Of a stretch of 17,209 nt of DNA, positions 1 to 7,580 are shown piece after piece (position 1 is the first letter of the stretch; each line of letters opens with the position of its first letter). This DNA is from a bacterium (lineage in GTDB: Bacteria; Patescibacteriota; Minisyncoccia; Minisyncoccales; CG1-02-41-26). The notes under the pieces were generated by a model, which had not been told where the DNA came from, ran no database searches, and saw nothing but the letters and a program-made list of their open reading frames with translations. Both the position numbers and the translations under genes were made by a program. The stretch spans positions 1 to 17,209 of the forward strand of contig JAGYMG010000007.1 in the NCBI GenBank assembly GCA_018400675.1, read 5' to 3'.

Positions 1-456
1 AAATTCCTCACCCAGTTGCTTCACTGCACTAGGGGAAATCCTTCCCGCGCGAGGCCCCAGCCTAGACTCAGACAACCAGTCCACCACTAATAATTTTGCC
101 TGTTTTTTTAAAACTCTTTTTGCTTCCCGGAATAAAGCCTTTTTATCTTCCAGCTGGAAAAGAATATTAGTCATCAAGACTAAATCACAGCTTCTCTCTG
201 GTACTCCCGAGCCTCTTTCTTTTTCTAAATCAGCAGTGATTAAGCGGATATTAGGTATATTTTCTTTTTCTATCTTTGAGGCCAGGACAGCCATTGGTTC
301 TTCCTGGATATCAATAGCATAAACGAGCCCATCTTCCAACTTTCGAGCTAGAGGAAGAGCCCAGCCACCAGCCCCGCAGCCAAAATCAGCAGCTGTCATG
401 TCACTGCTCACGCGCACCTTATTAATAACCTTAATGGGATCAAGAAATTCAGTCAT
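1..456 (-). CDS. Class I SAM-dependent methyltransferase, 3' end outside window
   Basis: I translated this frame by hand: 152 codons are open from ATG at 456 to the window edge, so the C-terminus is missing. A Rossmann methyltransferase signature is clear: motif I with ADFGCGAGGW at residues 23-32, an acidic residue ending strand 2 (D49 in YAIDI), an ITAD segment at 73-76, and DLVLMTNILFQ at 91-101, followed by a REAKRVLKK helix typical of this fold. It resembles the UbiE/Methyltransf_11 type; the substrate cannot be told. The ATG is the only usual start before an in-frame TGA at 496-498, and no clear Shine-Dalgarno precedes it. It begins 11 bases after the gyrA stop, so it is probably the last visible gene of that operon. 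Confidence 0.85.
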   Translation of the reverse strand, partial: MTEFLDPIKVINKVRVSSDMTAADFGCGAGGWALPLARKLEDGLVYAIDIQEEPMAVLASKIEKENIPNIRLITADLEKERGSGVPERSCDLVLMTNILFQLEDKKALFREAKRVLKKQAKLLVVDWLSESRLGPRAGRISPSAVKQLGEEF

Positions 457-467
457 ATATTTTTTGA

Positions 468-2942
468 TTAAAGACAGATAGCCGCAGCTACTTGGTCATT
501 TTTAGCCAACTTCATTACCCTCACTCCCGAAGAAACTCGGCCAATAACAGAAACCGAAGCCAGGGGAGATCTAATAACCTGTCCTTTCTTGGAAATAACA
601 ATAATATCTTTCTCTTCTTCGGCCACAATCTTGGAGAAAACAATATCACCTGTCTTCTTGGTAATTTTAGCTGCTTTGATGCCTGAGCCGCCTCTTTTCT
701 GCAGCCTGTATTTAGAGACCAGCGTCCGCTTGCTGTAACCCTTATCTGTCATTATTAAGATATACTTCTTAACTGTTTTTTTTGCTTTCTCTTTCTGTTT
801 GATAACATCCATTGTAATCACTTCGTCATCATCCTTTAGCTTTATACCTCTTACGCCAGCTGCTGTGCGACCCATTTCCCTGATATCTTTTTCTTTAAAT
901 CTGATGGATTGGCCTTTTTTAGTGATTAAGATTACTTCATCGCCCTTACTAACAAATCTGACCATACGGAGCATATCATCTTTTCTTAATCTTAAGGCTA
1001 TTAAGCCAGATTTCCTGACATTCTTGAACTGATCCATAGCTGTTTTCTTGATTATACCATTTTTGGTAACCATTATTAAATAGTTACCCGCTCCGGTTTC
1101 TTCTTCCCGGTTATAAGGAATAAGATTAACCACTGATTCTTCGGCAGATACTTCTAAGAAATTGAGAAGGCCCCTGCCCTTGGACGTCCGTGAGGCTTCA
1201 GCTATCTCAAAGGCCTGAGTTTGGAAAACCTTCCCTGAATCAGTGAAGAAAAGCAGATTATCATGGGTATTAGCTAAAGAAAAATGTTCTACAAAATCCT
1301 CCTCATTAGTAATCATCCCAATAATGCCCTTGCCGCCCCGGTGTTGCACCTTATAAGTACTCGGTTTTACCCTTTTAATATAACCGCTCTTGGTAAGAGT
1401 AATAATCGTATCCTCTTTGGGGATAAGATCTTCATCGCCTATTTCGTCCGGCTTGCCAGCCATGACTTTTGTCCTGCGGCCGTCATCATATTTTTCTTTG
1501 ATTTCTTCTATTTCTTTCTTGATCAAATCCTCCATTTTCTTCTTGCTCTTTAATATGGCTTCCAATTCCTTAATCTTTAACTTTAATTCTTTAATCTCTT
1601 CTTCAATACGTTCTCTTTCCAGTTTAGCCAAGGATTGTAATTTCATTTCCAGAATAGCATTGGCTTGAATGGCTGTCAGTTTAAATTGCTTTTCTAAATT
1701 TTTCTGGGCATCGTCACGATTCTTAGATTGCTTAATAGTCTTAATAACAGCATCAATATTCTTCTGAGCAATACTGAGACCTTCCAGGACATGCAGTCTT
1801 TCATTGGCTTTTTTAAGGTCGAAGCTAGTTCTTCTCTTAACCACCTCTTTCTTATGGTCTAGATAGAGGCTCAGCACCTCAACTAATGAAAGGATCTTTG
1901 GCTGAATACCATCAACCAGGGCAAGCATATTAAGATGGAATGTCTTCTGGAGACTGGTCCATTTATAAAAACCATTGAGTATTTTTTTAGGGAAAGTATT
2001 AGGCTTGAGATGGACAACAATTCTCATCCCTTCTTTGTCTGATTCATCCCTGATATCTTTTATCCCTTCTATTTTTTTATCCTCAGCCAATTTAGCCATT
2101 TCCTTCAAGAGAGAAGACTTTTCAACCTGAAAAGGAATCTCACTGATAATAATCTGATAACCCTTCTTTTTTTCCTCTATCTCAGCCTTGCCTCTCGTAA
2201 GAATAGGTCCTTTCCCTTGGGAATAAGCAGCAATAATATCTTTCTTGCCATAAATAATCCCACCCGTCGGAAAATCAGGCCCTTTTATAAACTGGAACAA
2301 GTCTTCACTGCTTGACTGAGGCTTATCAATAAGATAGACTGCGGCGTCACAGACCTCGCTAAGATTATGAGGCGGGATATTAGTAGCCATACCGACAGCA
2401 ATGCCGAAAGAGCCGTTCAAGAGTAATTGAGGAGCCGGTGAGGGCAAAACAACTGGCTCCCTTCGGGTACCGTCGTAATTCTCCTGAAAATTAACCGTAT
2501 CCTTCTCAATATCCTTTAGAGTCGCCTCGCCTATGGCTGATAACCGGGCTTCGGTATAACGGTAGGCTGCTGCCCTATCACCATCTATAGAGCCAAAATT
2601 ACCCTGGCCTTGTATCAAGGGATATCGCAAAGAAAAGCCCTGAGCCATTCTAACCAAGGCATCATAGACAGCCATATCGCCATGGGGATGATAGCGTGCA
2701 AGGACAGAACCAATCACAGAAGCGGATTTCCTAAACTTAGCTCCATGCCTCAGGCCATCCTCATACATAGCATACAAAATCCTACGATGGACTGGTTTTA
2801 AACCATCCCTGACATCAGGCAAAGCTCGAGAAACAATAATAGACATCGCATAATCAAGATAGTCTTCTTCCATCTCCTTAACAATGTCTCGTTCTCTAAT
2901 ATAGCCTATTTCTTTTTCTTCTTTCTCGTCTTTTTTAACCAT
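468..2942 (-). CDS. gyrA: DNA gyrase subunit A
   Basis: Type IIA topoisomerase A subunit, which cuts and rejoins DNA during ATP-driven negative supercoiling with GyrB. The 824-residue protein has the winged-helix breakage-reunion domain with catalytic Tyr129 after Arg128 (AYRYTEARL), the HPHGD loop at 85-89, a long coiled-coil stretch at about 440-485, and the beta-pinwheel C-terminal domain. A GyrA box variant QHRGGKG lies at 533-539 and a second related element QKRGGSG at 748-754, which favours GyrA over ParC. Residue 90, equivalent to E. coli Ser83, is Met; Asp94, equivalent to Asp87, is kept. I chose the ATG at 2942 over an upstream start at 2999 because homology starts there, AAGGA lies about 11 bases upstream, and it falls one base after the preceding gene's stop. 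Confidence 0.97.
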   Translation of the reverse strand: MVKKDEKEEKEIGYIRERDIVKEMEEDYLDYAMSIIVSRALPDVRDGLKPVHRRILYAMYEDGLRHGAKFRKSASVIGSVLARYHPHGDMAVYDALVRMAQGFSLRYPLIQGQGNFGSIDGDRAAAYRYTEARLSAIGEATLKDIEKDTVNFQENYDGTRREPVVLPSPAPQLLLNGSFGIAVGMATNIPPHNLSEVCDAAVYLIDKPQSSSEDLFQFIKGPDFPTGGIIYGKKDIIAAYSQGKGPILTRGKAEIEEKKKGYQIIISEIPFQVEKSSLLKEMAKLAEDKKIEGIKDIRDESDKEGMRIVVHLKPNTFPKKILNGFYKWTSLQKTFHLNMLALVDGIQPKILSLVEVLSLYLDHKKEVVKRRTSFDLKKANERLHVLEGLSIAQKNIDAVIKTIKQSKNRDDAQKNLEKQFKLTAIQANAILEMKLQSLAKLERERIEEEIKELKLKIKELEAILKSKKKMEDLIKKEIEEIKEKYDDGRRTKVMAGKPDEIGDEDLIPKEDTIITLTKSGYIKRVKPSTYKVQHRGGKGIIGMITNEEDFVEHFSLANTHDNLLFFTDSGKVFQTQAFEIAEASRTSKGRGLLNFLEVSAEESVVNLIPYNREEETGAGNYLIMVTKNGIIKKTAMDQFKNVRKSGLIALRLRKDDMLRMVRFVSKGDEVILITKKGQSIRFKEKDIREMGRTAAGVRGIKLKDDDEVITMDVIKQKEKAKKTVKKYILIMTDKGYSKRTLVSKYRLQKRGGSGIKAAKITKKTGDIVFSKIVAEEEKDIIVISKKGQVIRSPLASVSVIGRVSSGVRVMKLAKNDQVAAAICL

Positions 2943-2943
2943 T

Positions 2944-3186
2944 TTATTGTTTTTCCTTGATAATCTCTTTGATATTGGCCGGCAAGAAGTTGTTATCAAA
3001 TAAATCTTTGAAGCTTGTTAGCCCCATTTCCTCCAAGAGTCCCTCATCCTCAAATGTTTCTATTTTCTGCTGGGCTCTGACTAAGAAAAAAGCGCCAAAA
3101 AGGATAATAAAGAAAGCGATAATTAGCCAGAAGATAATTTCCCTTTGACTTTTTTTTAACCCTCTTATTTTTTTTAAAAAGTTCAT
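2944..3186 (-). CDS. Small single-pass membrane protein, unknown function
   Basis: Eighty residues: a basic N-terminus (MNFLKKIRGLKKSQRE), one strong hydrophobic helix at about 17-37 (IIFWLIIAFFIILFGAFFLVR) and an acidic C-terminal tail of about 40 residues. By the positive-inside rule the N-terminus should be cytoplasmic. I do not recognise a family. It lies 22 bases after the MBL-fold gene and its TAA is one base before the gyrA ATG, so it is almost certainly co-transcribed and perhaps translationally coupled with gyrA. The tight placement and clear membrane topology support a real gene rather than a chance frame; the opposite-strand frame over it is its shadow. Confidence 0.75.
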   Translation of the reverse strand: MNFLKKIRGLKKSQREIIFWLIIAFFIILFGAFFLVRAQQKIETFEDEGLLEEMGLTSFKDLFDNNFLPANIKEIIKEKQ

Positions 3187-3208
3187 ATATAGAATAAGTT
3201 AATTTATC

Positions 3209-3856
3209 CTAGGAGACCTCTAAAATAGCGATGTTTGTTTTTTCGGGTGAGAGATTGGTTTTTTTCAATCTTAATTTTTTCTCCGGGGCCTCCGGTGTAA
3301 AGCCCATTTCCTTTACAAAATTATCTAAAGAGTCTAACTCCTCTTTTAATCCAGGTACTTGATAGTGCATAGGGATAACCAGCCGGGGTTCAACCTGAGA
3401 AACGACCTTAGCGGCTCCCTTGGCATCCAGCGTATATTTACCGCCTATAGGTACCATCAGGATATCAACGTCGCCAATAGCCTCCAGTTGCTCATCGCTT
3501 AATTCTTTCTGACCGAAATCTCCCAAATGACACACCGTAATGCCCTCTGCCTGAAAAACATAAATATTATTCAAACCTCTTGCCGCGCCCTGACTATCGT
3601 CATGGAAAGAGGCAATAGACTTAATGTAAATATCGTGAGCTTCATATTCTCCTGGTTCTTCAATAATAAGGGGATGGCCCTTAACCGCCTTTTTGTTCGC
3701 ATGATCACGATGATTGTGACTAATCAAAAGAATATCAGCCTCTGGCTTAGCAACCTTCAGGCCTATTGTTTCGTCAAAAGGATCAATAACAATCCTGGCT
3801 GAAGGATCCTTACTGTTGATTTCAAAAAAAGATTGGCCGTGCCAAATAATTTCCAT
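3209..3856 (-). CDS. MBL-fold metal-dependent hydrolase (UlaG/UPF0173-like)
   Basis: This 215-residue protein has the metallo-beta-lactamase fold of the Zn-dependent hydrolase group that includes UlaG-like lactonases and UPF0173. The metal motif SHNHRDHAN at 46-54 supplies His47, His49, Asp51 and His52. Further likely ligands are His110 and Asp113 in HLGDFG and His164 in IPMHYQ. The N-terminal MEIIWHGQSFFEI is typical of this subgroup, where a conserved His sits in the first strand. It is a full-length cytoplasmic enzyme with no signal peptide; the substrate is unknown. It is the first gene of the operon continuing to gyrA and starts about 69 bases after the predicted transcription start. No Shine-Dalgarno is visible before the ATG. 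Confidence 0.9.
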   Translation of the reverse strand: MEIIWHGQSFFEINSKDPSARIVIDPFDETIGLKVAKPEADILLISHNHRDHANKKAVKGHPLIIEEPGEYEAHDIYIKSIASFHDDSQGAARGLNNIYVFQAEGITVCHLGDFGQKELSDEQLEAIGDVDILMVPIGGKYTLDAKGAAKVVSQVEPRLVIPMHYQVPGLKEELDSLDNFVKEMGFTPEAPEKKLRLKKTNLSPEKTNIAILEVS

Positions 3857-3930
3857 AGTGATAATATTATTGCTTGATTGAGTTAATGATACCCTAAAGC
3901 TTAATTTCTATATGTTGTCCAGACTTTATT

Positions 3931-3959
3931 ATTGTATCACAAGGCCCGGCCCCTTGCAA
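3931..3959 (-). promoter_or_regulatory. Sigma70-type promoter of the MBL-gyrA operon
   Basis: On the minus strand the -35 box is TTGCAA (3954-3959), the spacer is 17 bases and the -10 box is TACAAT (3931-3936), with an extended -10 TG one base upstream. Predicted transcription start is near 3925, giving a leader of about 69 bases before the MBL-fold gene. The -35 box is palindromic and appears to be shared with the divergent promoter. Confidence 0.7.
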
Positions 3960-3982
3960 TCAGAGAGGTTTTTAGTTATATT
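3954..3982 (+). promoter_or_regulatory. Sigma70-type promoter of the S1-ftsH operon
   Basis: The -35 box is TTGCAA (3954-3959), the spacer is 17 bases and the -10 box is TATATT (3977-3982). The predicted start falls at about 3989-3991, at or within two bases of the ATG at 3991, so the S1-protein mRNA would be leaderless. The same palindromic hexamer serves the minus-strand promoter. Confidence 0.6.
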
Positions 3983-3990
3983 TGTTATAT

Positions 3991-4806
3991 ATGTTTTCAA
4001 AAAACTTAAAGAAAGTAAAAGACGAATTAATTTCTCCTCCAAAAGTAGGAGAAATTGTTGAAGGTCAGATTATTACTTTTGAACCCCATAGTCTTTTTTT
4101 AGATCTGGGCCCTCGAGGAATAGGTATCATTTCCGGAAGAAGTTTCTATGAGTCTAAAGACATCCTCAGGAGCTTGGCCGTAGGCGATGCCTTAGCAGCA
4201 AAAGTAATTAATCTTGAAGATGAAGACGGTTATCGTGAGCTCTCTCCTAAAGAAGCTTCTAAAGAAATAACTTGGGAAACCCTTAAAGAAAAGAAAGAAA
4301 AAGGGGAAAATTTGGAGGTTAAAATCTCAGGAGCTAATAAGGGTGGGTTACTGGCTCAAGTAAAAAGTATTCCTGCTTTCTTGCCTACCTCCCAGCTCTC
4401 TCCCCAACATTATCCCCGAGTAGAGGGGGGTGACAGCACAAAGATAGTTAAGGAACTCCAGAATCTAGTCGGTGAAAAATTAAAAGTAAAGATATTCAGC
4501 CTTGACCCCCGGGAAGAAAAAATAATTCTCTCTGAAAAAGCTGGTCAAAAAGAAGAGATAAAAGAGATCCTAAAAAAATATCAGGTCGGAGATATTGTCG
4601 AAGGCAAGATAACCGGCGTTACTAATTTTGGTGTTTTCCTAAAATTCGGACCAAATGAATTAGAGGGTTTAATCCATGTTTCAGAAATAGATAAAGATGA
4701 AAAGAAAGAACTGTCTGATATTATAAAAGTAGCTCAGCAAGTAAAAGCTAAGATTATTGAAATGAAAGAAGAACGCGTTTATCTCTCTCTGAAAAACGTT
4801 AGTTGA
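3991..4806 (+). CDS. S1 RNA-binding domain protein, probable short ribosomal protein S1
   Basis: From ATG 3991 the protein has 271 residues and is built of S1 (OB-fold) domains: residues about 18-88 (VGEIVEGQIITF...), 106-183 (divergent) and 199-268 (VGDIVEGKITGVTNFGVFLKF...LEGLIHVSEI, a textbook S1 repeat). It is probably the ribosomal-protein-S1-type factor that binds mRNA on the 30S subunit; three domains is short compared with six in E. coli. A TTG at 3982 would add three residues (MLY) and sits 13 bases after AGAGAGG. I prefer ATG 3991 because the promoter predicts transcription starting at about that base. The stop is TGA, 19 bases before ftsH, so the two genes are likely co-transcribed. 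Another S1-domain RNA-binding role cannot be excluded. Confidence 0.88.
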   Translation: MFSKNLKKVKDELISPPKVGEIVEGQIITFEPHSLFLDLGPRGIGIISGRSFYESKDILRSLAVGDALAAKVINLEDEDGYRELSPKEASKEITWETLKEKKEKGENLEVKISGANKGGLLAQVKSIPAFLPTSQLSPQHYPRVEGGDSTKIVKELQNLVGEKLKVKIFSLDPREEKIILSEKAGQKEEIKEILKKYQVGDIVEGKITGVTNFGVFLKFGPNELEGLIHVSEIDKDEKKELSDIIKVAQQVKAKIIEMKEERVYLSLKNVS

Positions 4807-4825
4807 CCCTAACCAATAATTCTTA

Positions 4826-6661
4826 ATGAAAAAAATACTACAAAATATATTTTTAGTAATCTTTTTCCTCGTTCTGATATCTTCTCTTTTTGCTCTTTTT
4901 AATCCTGAAGCGTTTGAAGAGAAAAAAGAAATCTCTTTTAGCGAGATGGTTGAAGCAATAGATAAAGAAGAAATTAAAGCTGTCACTGTTTCTGGTAATG
5001 AGCTGCTCATAGAATATCACAACCAAGAAGAAGCTGTCACTGTAAAGGAACCTGGTATTGCTTTAGTTGAAATGCTTAACAACTACGGGCTTAATCAAGA
5101 AAAACTAAAGAATGTCCAGATAACAATACGGCCTGAAACAGGCGGTGTCTGGGAGTGGTTGATGCCTCTTTTAATATTCCTGCCCTTTGTCTTTTTCATC
5201 TGGTTCTTCTGGAGTATGTCCAAACAGGTCAAGGGTGGTGCAAACCAGACGTTCAGTTTTCTGAAAACGCCAGCTAAACTTTTTGGTGGCGGTAAAAATA
5301 AAAAGGGTCAGGCCACTTTTAGAGATATAGCTGGTATCGAAGAGGCAAAACAAGAAATACGAGAAGTGGTTGATTTCCTCAAAAATCCAAAGAAATTCTC
5401 AAAAATGGGTGCTCAGATACCACGGGGAGCACTCTTGATAGGCCCCCCGGGGACTGGGAAAACTCTTTTAGCCAGAGCTGTTGCCAATGAAAGCAATGTT
5501 CCTTTCTACTCTGTTGTCGGCTCAGAATTCATTGAACTCTTTGTAGGCGTAGGAGCTAGTCGGACAAAGAATCTTTTTATTGAAGCTAAAAAAAATCAAC
5601 CCTGCCTTGTCTTTATTGATGAGTTAGATGCAATTGGGAAAAGAAGAATGCCCGGTTTTGGAGGTGGCCATGAAGAAAGAGAGCAAACCCTTAACCAGAT
5701 CCTGGCTGAAATGGATGGTTTTGAACGGGATACAGGTATTATTATTATCGGAGCAACCAACAGACCAGAGGACTTAGATCCTGCCTTGCTAAGACCAGGC
5801 CGTTTTGACAGAAGAATTATTTTAGACTTGCCTGATTTAAAAGGACGGAAAGAAATATTGACAATCCACTGCCGGACAAAGCCAATGGCAGGTGATGTTC
5901 ATCTGGATGAAATAGCTGAACGTACCCCTGGATTCTCTGGGGCTGATCTGGCTAACTTAGCTAATGAAGCTGCTATCCTAGCTGCTCTAAGAAACAAGAA
6001 AAAGATTAGCCAAGAAGAGTTTTTAGAATCAATAGAAAAAGTACTTTTAGGGCCAGAAAGAAAAAGCCACCTTCTTTCAAAGAAAGAAAAAAAGATATCA
6101 GCCTATCATGAATCTGGGCATGCTCTTACTTCAGCCCTTATCCCTGCAGCTGAAGAAGTGAGAAAGATATCTATTATATCCCGCGGTATGGCCGGAGGAT
6201 ACACGCTGGCTCTACCTAAAGAGGAAAAAAGAATGAAGACAAAATCCGAATTCCTGGCTGAGATAGCTGTATTATTGGGTGGATTCTGCGCTGAAAAAAT
6301 ACAATTTAAAGAAATATCTACTGGTGCTGCCCAGGATTTAGAAAAAGCCAGCAACTTAGCTAGAAAGCTAGTTACTAAATACGGTATGTCTAAATTAGGG
6401 CCCATCACTTTTGGCAAAAGAGACAGTTCTGCTTTTTTGGGGTTAGAGGTGGAAAGAGAAAAGAATTATTCTGAAAAAACAGCTGCTCTTATTGATAAAG
6501 AAAGCGCCCATTTTATTAAGGAAGGAGAAAAGAAAACTATGGCTCTCTTAAAGAGGAATCGGAAACTGTTTGAGACAATAGCCCAAAGATTAATAAAGAA
6601 AGAGATGATTGAAAAACAGGAGTTTGAAAAAATAATCAAGGACTCCCGTAGGAAGAAATAG
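4826..6661 (+). CDS. ftsH: ATP-dependent zinc metalloprotease FtsH
   Basis: Membrane-anchored AAA+ protease that extracts and degrades membrane and short-lived cytosolic proteins as a hexamer. The 611 residues are in the family range. Membrane helices lie at about 7-25 and 109-130, flanking a small extracytoplasmic domain. The AAA domain has Walker A GPPGTGKT at 206-213, pore loop FVG at 239-241, Walker B LVFIDE at 261-266 and the second region of homology with ATNRPEDLDP and arginine fingers in RPGRFDRR (323-330). The peptidase has zinc motif HESGH at 428-432 and the third ligand Asp504 in STGAAQDLEKA. All catalytic residues are intact. It follows the S1 gene by 19 bases and is followed 6 bases later by two tRNAs. 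No Shine-Dalgarno is visible before the ATG. Confidence 0.98.
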   Translation: MKKILQNIFLVIFFLVLISSLFALFNPEAFEEKKEISFSEMVEAIDKEEIKAVTVSGNELLIEYHNQEEAVTVKEPGIALVEMLNNYGLNQEKLKNVQITIRPETGGVWEWLMPLLIFLPFVFFIWFFWSMSKQVKGGANQTFSFLKTPAKLFGGGKNKKGQATFRDIAGIEEAKQEIREVVDFLKNPKKFSKMGAQIPRGALLIGPPGTGKTLLARAVANESNVPFYSVVGSEFIELFVGVGASRTKNLFIEAKKNQPCLVFIDELDAIGKRRMPGFGGGHEEREQTLNQILAEMDGFERDTGIIIIGATNRPEDLDPALLRPGRFDRRIILDLPDLKGRKEILTIHCRTKPMAGDVHLDEIAERTPGFSGADLANLANEAAILAALRNKKKISQEEFLESIEKVLLGPERKSHLLSKKEKKISAYHESGHALTSALIPAAEEVRKISIISRGMAGGYTLALPKEEKRMKTKSEFLAEIAVLLGGFCAEKIQFKEISTGAAQDLEKASNLARKLVTKYGMSKLGPITFGKRDSSAFLGLEVEREKNYSEKTAALIDKESAHFIKEGEKKTMALLKRNRKLFETIAQRLIKKEMIEKQEFEKIIKDSRRKK

Positions 6662-6667
6662 AAAAGC

Positions 6668-6742
6668 GGGCACGTAGCTCAGTGGTAGAGCGCCAAACTT
6701 ATAATTTGGTGGTCCCAGGTTCGAACCCTGGCGTGCCCACCA
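6668..6742 (+). tRNA. tRNA-Ile(UAU), CCA encoded
   Basis: Full cloverleaf: acceptor GGGCACG/CGTGCCC, D stem GCTC/GAGC, anticodon stem CCAAA/TTTGG with loop CTTATAA, T stem CCAGG/CCTGG with loop TTCGAAC, discriminator A, CCA at 6740-6742. Every stem pairs perfectly. The anticodon TAT reads AUA directly, whereas most bacteria use a CAU tRNA modified to lysidine. It starts 6 bases after the ftsH stop. Confidence 0.95.
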
Positions 6743-6752
6743 ACCATACAGG

Positions 6753-6829
6753 GGGCGCGTAGCTCAGTTGGTTAGAGCGTCGCTTTGACATAGCGGAGGT
6801 CACAGGTTCAACTCCTGTCGCGCCCACCA
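6753..6829 (+). tRNA. tRNA-Val(GAC), CCA encoded and overlapping next ATG
   Basis: Acceptor GGGCGCG/CGCGCCC, D stem GCTC/GAGC, anticodon stem TCGCT/AGCGG, loop TTGACAT with anticodon GAC, T stem ACAGG/CCTGT, discriminator A at 6826 and CCA at 6827-6829. The last A of CCA is also the A of the ATG of the Mth938-like gene. Confidence 0.95.
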
Positions 6830-7170
6830 TGATTGAAAAATATAAGTTTGGCTCAATCGTCGTTAACAGTCAGGAGTATAACCATGATATTTTAGTTTCC
6901 TGGCAGGGAAAAGTCTCCGATTGGCAAAAAGAAACCTCTCATGATATCGATCTCCCGGCTATAAAAAATGCTTTAGTTAAGAGCCCAGAGATAATAGTTA
7001 TTGGCACAGGGGCCTCTGGTGTTGCTCAGCTGAGTCCAGCAGCCCGCGAAGAGATACTTGAAAAAGGAATTAAATTAATTGTAGATAAAACCCCTGCAGC
7101 TGTTAAAGCTTTTAATTACTTAGAAGAAAAAGGGGTCAAGGTTATCGGTCTTTTCCACTTAACCTGTTAA
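6829..7170 (+). CDS. Mth938-like (DUF498/AAMDC-type) domain protein
   Basis: At 113 residues it covers the whole Mth938-like fold. Seen are the N-terminal YKFGSIVVNSQEYNHDILV, the W-containing segment at about 25-32, and the hallmark SPEIIVIGTGASGVAQLS (52-69) followed by GIKLIVDKTPAAVKAFNYL and the terminal HLTC. Relatives include archaeal Mth938 and mitochondrial NDUFAF3; no enzymatic role is established, so I give none. ATG 6829 is the only plausible start, as no later Met precedes the core. This start shares its A with the tRNA-Val CCA end, so a mature tRNA and an intact start codon cannot both come from one transcript cut after CCA; cutting after the discriminator base would leave a two-base leader. 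Confidence 0.88.
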   Translation: MIEKYKFGSIVVNSQEYNHDILVSWQGKVSDWQKETSHDIDLPAIKNALVKSPEIIVIGTGASGVAQLSPAAREEILEKGIKLIVDKTPAAVKAFNYLEEKGVKVIGLFHLTC

Positions 7171-7173
7171 GCA

Positions 7174-7202
7174 TTGTCTTTTCTGACTTTATCTGCTATT
7201 AT
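7174..7202 (+). promoter_or_regulatory. Sigma70-type promoter of rplS
   Basis: TTGTCT (7174-7179), a 17-base spacer and TATTAT (7197-7202), with an extended -10 TG at 7194-7195. The start is predicted near 7209, leaving only about 11 bases before the rplS ATG and no Shine-Dalgarno. Confidence 0.6.
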
Positions 7203-7219
7203 TTTCTTGTACTATACTT

Positions 7220-7573
7220 ATGAACGAAAAAACTAAAGAAATAATAAAACCCTTTCTTAAAAAAGAAATGCCGGATATTAAACCCGGTGATACTATTAGG
7301 GTGCATCAAAAAATTAAGGAAGGTAAAGAGAAAAAAGAAAGAATTCAAGTTTTTGAAGGTGTTGTTTTGGCTTTGAAACACGGCAGGGACATATCCGGCA
7401 CTCTCACTGTTCGGAGAACAGTTGGCGATGTTTCTATAGAAAGGATATTTCCAGTTCATTCCCCTAATGTTGAAAAAATAGAGATTTTAGAAAAAGGAAA
7501 AGTAAGAAGAGCTAAACTCTATTACCTGAGAGAACGAGTAGGCAAGAAGGCAAGAATAAAAAAGAAAATATAG
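7220..7573 (+). CDS. rplS: 50S ribosomal protein L19
   Basis: L19 sits at the interface of the large and small ribosomal subunits. At 117 residues it matches the usual length of about 115. Seen are the conserved PDIKPGDTIRVHQKIKEG block (19-36), RIQVFEGVVLALKHG (42-56), the TLTVRRTVGDVSIERIFPVHSP core (62-83), and the basic end VRRAKLYYLRERVGKKARIK. It has its own promoter and no visible Shine-Dalgarno. tRNA-Leu(GAG) begins 7 bases after its TAG stop and shares its terminator, so the two are likely co-transcribed. Confidence 0.97.
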   Translation: MNEKTKEIIKPFLKKEMPDIKPGDTIRVHQKIKEGKEKKERIQVFEGVVLALKHGRDISGTLTVRRTVGDVSIERIFPVHSPNVEKIEILEKGKVRRAKLYYLRERVGKKARIKKKI

Positions 7574-7580
7574 CACTTAA

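Noticed and set aside
3982..3990. TTG start for the S1-domain protein
   Set aside because: The promoter -10 box overlaps this codon (3977-3982), so it would not be transcribed; ATG 3991 fits the predicted start.
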